From an uncultured Collinsella sp. (lineage in GTDB: Bacteria > Actinomycetota > Coriobacteriia > Coriobacteriales > Coriobacteriaceae), in the NCBI GenBank assembly GCA_900540985.1, contig UQIC01000007.1, forward strand, positions 1 through 64,000: DNA of 64,000 nucleotides, given 5' to 3'. Within the stretch, counting starts at the first letter, position 1. Each line of letters opens with the position of its first letter. Positions 59,146 through 64,000 of this stretch are shown one piece after another. Made by a program: the position numbers and the translations under genes. The notes beneath the pieces are model-generated. The model searched no databases. It saw only the letters and a list, made by a program, of their open reading frames with translations, and had not been told where the DNA came from.

Positions 59146-62100
59146 ATGGCGAACACCCAGAACTATATTAACCACCTGCTGCAGAACACCGGCATTACGC
59201 CGGCATGCAGCGAAGAAGAGCGCTTGGCTGCCGAGGATATCGCTCGGATCTTCCGCAACCACGGCTTTGATCCCGAAGTTCAGGAGTTCAATGCCCCGGC
59301 GCCCAGTAGGTTGGCATTTGCCGTTACCGGTATTCTTGCGTTTGCCGGTGCCCTGCTGATGGGCATCGGCGGCGGTATCGGCTTGGTCGGCACCTTGCTG
59401 GCCATTGTCGGCGCCGTTCTTTACGTGCTCGAGCGCACGGGGCATCCCGTGGTTTCGCGCCTGGGCAAGACGGGCGTGAGCCAAAATGTCATCGCCTACC
59501 ACAAGGCCTCGGGCCCGCTCGCGTCCCCGCGTAACCGCCCGGTGGTCGTTGTCGCACACTACGACTCTCCCCGTGCTGAGCTGCTCGCCCGCGAGCCCTA
59601 TGCTTCGTATCGTGCGCTCATCGCCAAGCTGTTGCCCGTTGCCACGGTTGCCCCTGCTGCTGTTGCCATCCTGCGCATCCTGCCGCTCCCCGGCGCGCTC
59701 AAGGTTCTGCTGTGGATTGTCGCGATCCTCGCTTCCCTCGTTGCGCTCGCCAACGCGGCAAACATCATCTCTAACCGCCACATTCTTCCCTATACGTCCG
59801 GCGCGGTGTGCAACAAGTCTTCTGTCGCCGCTATGCTCGGCGTTATGGACAACGTTGCTCCCTTCCAGGGCGAAAACGAGTTTCCCGACGATGTTCCGTT
59901 CGATACCTATTTTGGGGAGCAAAAGCGTCGTGCCGAGGAAATGGCGCGTGCAGCGGCGGAATATGCCGCGGCCCAGCAGCAAAACGACTACGGCAACACC
60001 ATCGAGTACGAAGAGCCTACCTACGCCGAGGACGAGTTCGGTCAGCCGATTGCTCCCGACACTCAGACCGAGCCCGAACAGGGTGAGGCTTTCGACGAGC
60101 AGATCGAGGGCTTTGAGGGTGCGTCTGCCGACGAGACGCTGATCGGCGCCATCGTGCCCGAGGATCAGAATCAGGCTGTCCAGGCTGAAGAGTTCAATGA
60201 CGAGGTTTCCGCTGCCGAGCCGGTGGAGGAGCCTGTCGCGGCCGAGCCCGAGCCCAAGCTCTATCGCAATGCCGCCGGCAACATCCGCTTTGGTTCGGAT
60301 GCCATCCGTGCGCTCGGAATGCTTCCCGAGTCCTGCACGCTCGATTACGAGGAGGGCGAGGAGCCGACGTTTGAGCTCGAGCCTGCCCCCGTTGTCACCG
60401 TGGATGATGAGTCTGCCGCGGTTACCGCTGCCGTTGCCGAGTCCGAGGCGGTGTCCGCGATCGATCCTGCGGCAGGACTGGACATTTTGGCTCCCGCCGC
60501 GCCGGCGCAAGACGTTGCGGACGAGTCTGACGACGATTACGTTGAACAGCCGAGGCGCGTGTCTTACGAGAGCGATACTGATTTCTCGGCCGAGATTCCC
60601 GCGGCAACGCCCCATGCCGATATTGCATCCGCGTTCTCGTCGATTGGCGCCAGCGCTTCCAATTTCTTTAAGGGTGCGCTTGCAAAGGGCAAGAAATTTG
60701 TCGACGATTTCGAGGAGAAGCGCGCTGCCGCACGCGAGGCTGCCGAGCAGGAGGCTATCGCTCAGCAGCAGGCAGCCGAGGCGGCACGTGAGCTCGCGGC
60801 GCAAGAGTTCGAGCAGAACGAGGCTATGCAGTCCGTGCCCGTCGACGCCGCCGAAGCTACAACGTCTTTCGAGGCCCAGCAACCGACGTCCGCGGATGTT
60901 GTTGAGGCGACGACGTCTTTCGAGGCTCAGCAGCACGTCGATAGCACCATGTCGTTTGATGCCGCGAAGTTCGATTCCACGATAACGTTTGAAAAGCAAG
61001 GCACCGCGATTGCCGAGCCCCTTCCTGTTTCCGATGAGCAGGGCGACGCGGTGGACGATGACGAGCCTATTGATGCTGCCGAAATCCAAGATGCCACCGA
61101 GGACGAGCCCGTCGAGGCCAACTCTGACGAAGAGCAATACGCGGCAGCCGAGCAAGATGATTCGACCGAGGCCGAGCAGGAGGAAGTGCCTGCGGTTTCC
61201 GAGACTCCCGAGACAGATGAGTCGAGGCCTTATTCCACGCAGATTTTCACCATGCCGACCCCGAGTGGTTCCGGTGCCACGGTTGCCAATGTCGCTCCCA
61301 CCCAGGACGAAACGGTCGATTCCCTAATGGCCCAGATTTCCTCCCAGGCATCGCCGCGCCCGCAGATGAATGTTCCCGATCCGGTGTCGGCACCGTCGCC
61401 TGCACCTTCCTCGTCTCCGCTGGCTTCGGTCCCCGATCCGTCGCTGCCGTCTATGAAGCAGGCAAACGTTGCGTCTCGCACGTCGCTGTTCGACCTTCCC
61501 GACCCCTCCGCACAGGTCAATGATCCCTTTGCTACTGCCCAGGGCCCCGAACCCACATCGGCACCCGTTGCGCCTCCTATGCCCGTTGCGTCGGGCGCAC
61601 AGCCGATCGAGACCATTTCGGCTCCCGCCCCGGCGGCACCCAAGTCTCGTAAGCGCGGCCTGGGTGGTCTGTTCGGCCGTAAAAAGAAAAACGAGCAGGA
61701 CAGCATGAGTGACTGGCTGGGCGTCGAAGACGATTACGATGCCAAGAAGTCCGGTCGCGGTATCGGTTCGTGGGATAACTTCGAGGACGATAACGATGGC
61801 TGGAAGGGTGGCGCTACGTCTTCCGATGGCGCTTCTTCCGAAGATATGCTCTCGGCTGTCGCCTCTATGGGCGATGATGAGCTGCTCGGTCACGATATCT
61901 GGTTTGTGGCAACGGGCGCCTCGGATTGTGATGGCGCTGGCATGAAGGCCTTCTTGGCTTCGCATCGCGATAAGCTCCGCGGCGTATTCTTTATCAATCT
62001 TGAATCCGTCGGCGCCGGTAGGCTTTCGGTGGTGACGGTCGAGGGCGAACAACAACTGCTCAAGGGCGATCGCCGCATCATGAACCTGGTCAGCAAGGTC

Positions 62101-62322
62101 TGCAAGTCGTTCCATGTCGATTGTGGCGCGCTCGAGATGCCCTATGCCAAGACCGATGCCTATGCTGCGCTCGAGGCGAGCCGCCGAGCCCTTACCATCG
62201 CCGGCGTGGACGGCACGCGTCTGGCTTGCGCTCGTACCGAGGACGACCTGCCCCACAATGTCAACCCGACGAACATTGCTACGGTATCCGAGGTCGTGAC
62301 CGAGGTTATCCGCCGTTCGTAG
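59146..62322 (+). CDS. M28-peptidase-like membrane protein split by a giant acidic insertion
   Basis: 1058 residues from the ATG at 59146 (GTGGAG upstream; 50 upstream codons are rejected). Residues 1-50 are cytoplasmic, two membrane helices lie at about 55-97, an M28-like strand VVVVAHYDSP at 133-142, and two more membrane helices at about 160-208. SGAVCNKSSVAAMLGVMD follows, where M28 peptidases have a Gly-x-Asn-Asp zinc motif. Residues 240-909 are acidic low-complexity sequence (Glu/Ala/Pro/Ser, EATTSFEAQQ twice). The fold resumes at about 910 with HDIWFVATGASDCDG, FFINLESVGAG and KTDAYAALEASRRALTIAG. Several zinc ligands appear replaced, so it may be a non-catalytic relative. Confidence 0.75.
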   Translation: MANTQNYINHLLQNTGITPACSEEERLAAEDIARIFRNHGFDPEVQEFNAPAPSRLAFAVTGILAFAGALLMGIGGGIGLVGTLLAIVGAVLYVLERTGHPVVSRLGKTGVSQNVIAYHKASGPLASPRNRPVVVVAHYDSPRAELLAREPYASYRALIAKLLPVATVAPAAVAILRILPLPGALKVLLWIVAILASLVALANAANIISNRHILPYTSGAVCNKSSVAAMLGVMDNVAPFQGENEFPDDVPFDTYFGEQKRRAEEMARAAAEYAAAQQQNDYGNTIEYEEPTYAEDEFGQPIAPDTQTEPEQGEAFDEQIEGFEGASADETLIGAIVPEDQNQAVQAEEFNDEVSAAEPVEEPVAAEPEPKLYRNAAGNIRFGSDAIRALGMLPESCTLDYEEGEEPTFELEPAPVVTVDDESAAVTAAVAESEAVSAIDPAAGLDILAPAAPAQDVADESDDDYVEQPRRVSYESDTDFSAEIPAATPHADIASAFSSIGASASNFFKGALAKGKKFVDDFEEKRAAAREAAEQEAIAQQQAAEAARELAAQEFEQNEAMQSVPVDAAEATTSFEAQQPTSADVVEATTSFEAQQHVDSTMSFDAAKFDSTITFEKQGTAIAEPLPVSDEQGDAVDDDEPIDAAEIQDATEDEPVEANSDEEQYAAAEQDDSTEAEQEEVPAVSETPETDESRPYSTQIFTMPTPSGSGATVANVAPTQDETVDSLMAQISSQASPRPQMNVPDPVSAPSPAPSSSPLASVPDPSLPSMKQANVASRTSLFDLPDPSAQVNDPFATAQGPEPTSAPVAPPMPVASGAQPIETISAPAPAAPKSRKRGLGGLFGRKKKNEQDSMSDWLGVEDDYDAKKSGRGIGSWDNFEDDNDGWKGGATSSDGASSEDMLSAVASMGDDELLGHDIWFVATGASDCDGAGMKAFLASHRDKLRGVFFINLESVGAGRLSVVTVEGEQQLLKGDRRIMNLVSKVCKSFHVDCGALEMPYAKTDAYAALEASRRALTIAGVDGTRLACARTEDDLPHNVNPTNIATVSEVVTEVIRRS

Positions 62323-62343
62323 ACGGAGCTCTAAGGAGTCAAC

Positions 62344-62562
62344 GTGTTTTCGTATATTAAGCGCCATTGGCCTGTCTACGTGATTTTGACCTTGATTGCC
62401 ATTGCGTTAGGATTTGGGGCTGCCTACATCGTGGGTGCAAAGGGCTCGACCCCCGCCTCCGCAATCAGCGAAGAGGTGGAGCAAGAACAGAGTACGGGTG
62501 CCGATGGGATTCCTGAGTCCGAGCAGGCAATCGTTGATGGTGGATCTTCGTCTGCAGAGTAG
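62344..62562 (+). CDS. small single-pass membrane protein
   Basis: 72 residues from a GTG with AAGGAG upstream, 22 bases after the M28-like gene. One membrane helix at about 10-31 (PVYVILTLIAIALGFGAAYI) is followed by a 40-residue acidic, Ser/Glu-rich tail. The same acidic character as the insertion in its upstream neighbour and the short gap suggest a shared operon and place of action. No family recognised. Confidence 0.68.
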   Translation: MFSYIKRHWPVYVILTLIAIALGFGAAYIVGAKGSTPASAISEEVEQEQSTGADGIPESEQAIVDGGSSSAE

Positions 62563-62583
62563 ATGCGGCGATTTAAATGATTG

Positions 62584-62622
62584 AAAGCGGGCGAGCCAGG
62601 AGACTGGCTCGCCCGCTTTTTC
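62584..62622. terminator. bidirectional terminator
   Basis: GCGGGCGAGCCAG-GAGA-CTGGCTCGCCCGC, a perfect 13-bp stem followed by TTTTT on the plus strand; A residues on the left give only a weak minus-strand tail. It lies between convergent genes. Confidence 0.9.
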
Positions 62623-62628
62623 ATCGCG

Positions 62629-64000
62629 CTAGCGCTTCTTTGGGATCGACCTAAGGCGAGCGAACCATAGGGCTGCGGCACCCGAGGTCAGGAGCGCGGT
62701 GATGCAAGCGGCGATGGGAACTGATCCTGTTGCCGGTAGGTCCTGCGGTAGGGTACAGCGTTGAATGACGCTGTCCTCGTCATGTGACTCAAGTTTATCG
62801 CCGCCACCGTTGCGGCAAAGATCGACGCGCGCGCTGTTGGTGAGTGCGGTTTGGGGCGTATAAGCCGACGTTGCCTGCATGTGTACGACTGCGCCCCGAG
62901 CGTCTGTGCCAAGGATTGCTTTGGCATCGTCAAGGTCGTCGTGCTCATCTTTGAGATCATCGCGGGTCCAAGAATCCGCATCGCTTCGAGTCGTAAAGTC
63001 GGCGGCTACCGCACCGTATTCAATTCGAATGCCTGTTACGACGGTATTGGATGCAAGGTCGAGCTCTTCCGCCTCGAGTGTGGTGGATTCCGTGGTCGAG
63101 ACATCCGCCTTCCAGAGGCGCCAGCCGTCGTAATCGACGAGGCGGCAGTCCTCACCAAGGCTCTCTTTTACTTCGTCGGACTCAAGCCAAGGATTTTCGT
63201 GTCCATCGTCAAGTGTCGCGTTCGCCGGCTCATCGACGTCTGTCGAGTCCAACGGCGTCGTGCGATACCACACGTTGCACAGACCGTTGAGGTCGCCGAT
63301 GGCGACGGGGGTTTCGATTGAGATGAATCTCGCCGTGCCGTCTTTGGCGCACTCAAGATCATCGGTAATCGTAAACTCATCAACCCAAGTAGCGGAATCG
63401 TTTCGAGCATCGATGGTATAGGAGAAAAGCCCATCACTATTGGTTTGCGTCGTGGCGCGGTTTTTACCATCGCCGTTAGCCAACAGGCCTTTTTCGATAG
63501 GTTGGACAAGTTCCTGACGCTTGTCGACCTGTCCCTTGATCTCGATGGGCGCATCCTTCATCGCGACGGGTTGGACATCTCCCGTATCCTTTATTTCAAA
63601 CGTTATCTCCTCGGCAAGGTCATAGGTCCGCGGAGACATCATTTCGCGCAACGAGTAGGTGCCGGGTGCAAGATGTTCGACGCGGTGCGGCTTGTCGGAT
63701 GAGGTCCAGGAGTCTATTTCGGTTTTATCGGGACCATATAAGGTGAGTTGTGCGCCTTCCACTTCCTGCTCACCGCTTGCATCGACCTTGGAGATATCAA
63801 CCTTGGTGTAATCGTCGGATACGTTAAGCCGTGCTTCTACGACGGGTGTTTTCTGGTCGGCATAAGTAAGGTCGACAATATGGGATGTCCGATCGAGTAA
63901 AAAGCCTGCCGGCGCTTGAGTCTCGACGACCTCGTAGCGTGCGGTGCCAGATCCCAGCGGGAGGTTGTCCGCGCGTGCTTCTCCAGTTTCATCCGACGTG
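62629..64000 (-). CDS. LPATG-anchored SpaA/Cna-B-type surface protein, 3' part
   Basis: The frame stays open to the right edge, so the 5' end is outside the window; 457 residues are visible. The N-terminal visible part has prealbumin-like SpaA repeats: GTARYEVVETQAPAGFLLD, then YTKVDISKVDASGEQEVEGA and RVEHLAPGTYSLREMMSP, with the Lys and Glu residues that form isopeptide bonds in pilin domains. A larger Asp-rich domain follows. The end is a classic sorting signal: LPATG, a hydrophobic helix (VPIAACITALLTSGAAALWF) and RLRSIPKKR. Sortase would attach it to peptidoglycan as a pilin or adhesin. No sortase gene is in the window. Confidence 0.9.
   Translation of the reverse strand, partial: TSDETGEARADNLPLGSGTARYEVVETQAPAGFLLDRTSHIVDLTYADQKTPVVEARLNVSDDYTKVDISKVDASGEQEVEGAQLTLYGPDKTEIDSWTSSDKPHRVEHLAPGTYSLREMMSPRTYDLAEEITFEIKDTGDVQPVAMKDAPIEIKGQVDKRQELVQPIEKGLLANGDGKNRATTQTNSDGLFSYTIDARNDSATWVDEFTITDDLECAKDGTARFISIETPVAIGDLNGLCNVWYRTTPLDSTDVDEPANATLDDGHENPWLESDEVKESLGEDCRLVDYDGWRLWKADVSTTESTTLEAEELDLASNTVVTGIRIEYGAVAADFTTRSDADSWTRDDLKDEHDDLDDAKAILGTDARGAVVHMQATSAYTPQTALTNSARVDLCRNGGGDKLESHDEDSVIQRCTLPQDLPATGSVPIAACITALLTSGAAALWFARLRSIPKKR

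Noticed and set aside
59095..61155. 686-codon minus-strand frame
   Set aside because: Antisense of the low-complexity insertion in the M28-like gene; Leu/Arg-rich chance product.

Overview
This window reads as about 64 kb of chromosome from a high-GC anaerobic actinobacterium of the class Coriobacteriia, most likely Collinsella or a close relative. That is inference from gene order, composition and family content (dnaA-dnaN-recF-dciA-gyrB-gyrA, type III glutamine synthetase, fused MurT-GatD, PafB/PafC-like WYL pair, LPXTG surface protein); no database search was possible. The replication origin lies inside the window. Genes on the left of about 46.5 kb (dnaA, dnaN, recF, dciA, gyrB, gyrA) run leftward. 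Genes on the right (rpmH, rnpA, yidD, yidC, khpB/jag, rsmG, parA, parB) run rightward. Two AT-rich stretches with degenerate DnaA-box-like 9-mers flank dnaA and its upstream neighbour, and three perfect parS sites lie in front of parA.

Layout. 0-5.4 kb: very GC-rich accessory block with a broken TetR regulator, a LanFEG-type peptide-protection ABC transporter, a small membrane peptide and an OmpR-type two-component system. 5.8-11.2 kb: guaA, asparaginase, an Xre regulator with a perfect 24-bp operator next to an unknown gene, a DUF1648-type membrane protein, and ychF. 11.3-16.7 kb: a carbohydrate locus (GH4 6-phospho-glycosidase, PTS EIICB, zinc polyol/alcohol dehydrogenase, GntR/UTRA regulator) with shared palindromic operators. 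16.7-21.2 kb: polyferredoxin, a decayed glycerol-dehydrogenase copy, gldA, and an iron alcohol dehydrogenase. 21.7-26.1 kb: two TPR/ST7-like proteins and a MurT-GatD fusion for lipid II amidation. 26.1-29.3 kb: tRNA-Glu in a repeat-rich stretch, then type III glutamine synthetase. 29.4-35.1 kb: metF, a free-standing MetH reactivation domain, MetH lacking that domain, and a UPF0210 protein.

35.3-51.9 kb: the origin region. Between dnaA and the origin-side rpmH promoter sits an unusual gene: an orphan GHKL ATPase joined by a Pro/Gln-rich linker to a winged-helix-like C-terminus. 52.0-64.0 kb: rlmN, ddl, an exonuclease-DinG helicase, the WYL pair, a giant M28-peptidase-like membrane protein split by an acidic disordered insertion of about 670 residues, a tiny membrane protein, and the 3' part of an LPATG-anchored SpaA/Cna-B-type surface protein running off the right edge.

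Most promising undescribed items: the dnaA-linked ATPase/winged-helix protein, the split and apparently metal-ligand-deficient M28-like protein, the ST7-like pair with MurT-GatD, and several inverted-repeat intergenic elements that look mobile or RNA-forming.
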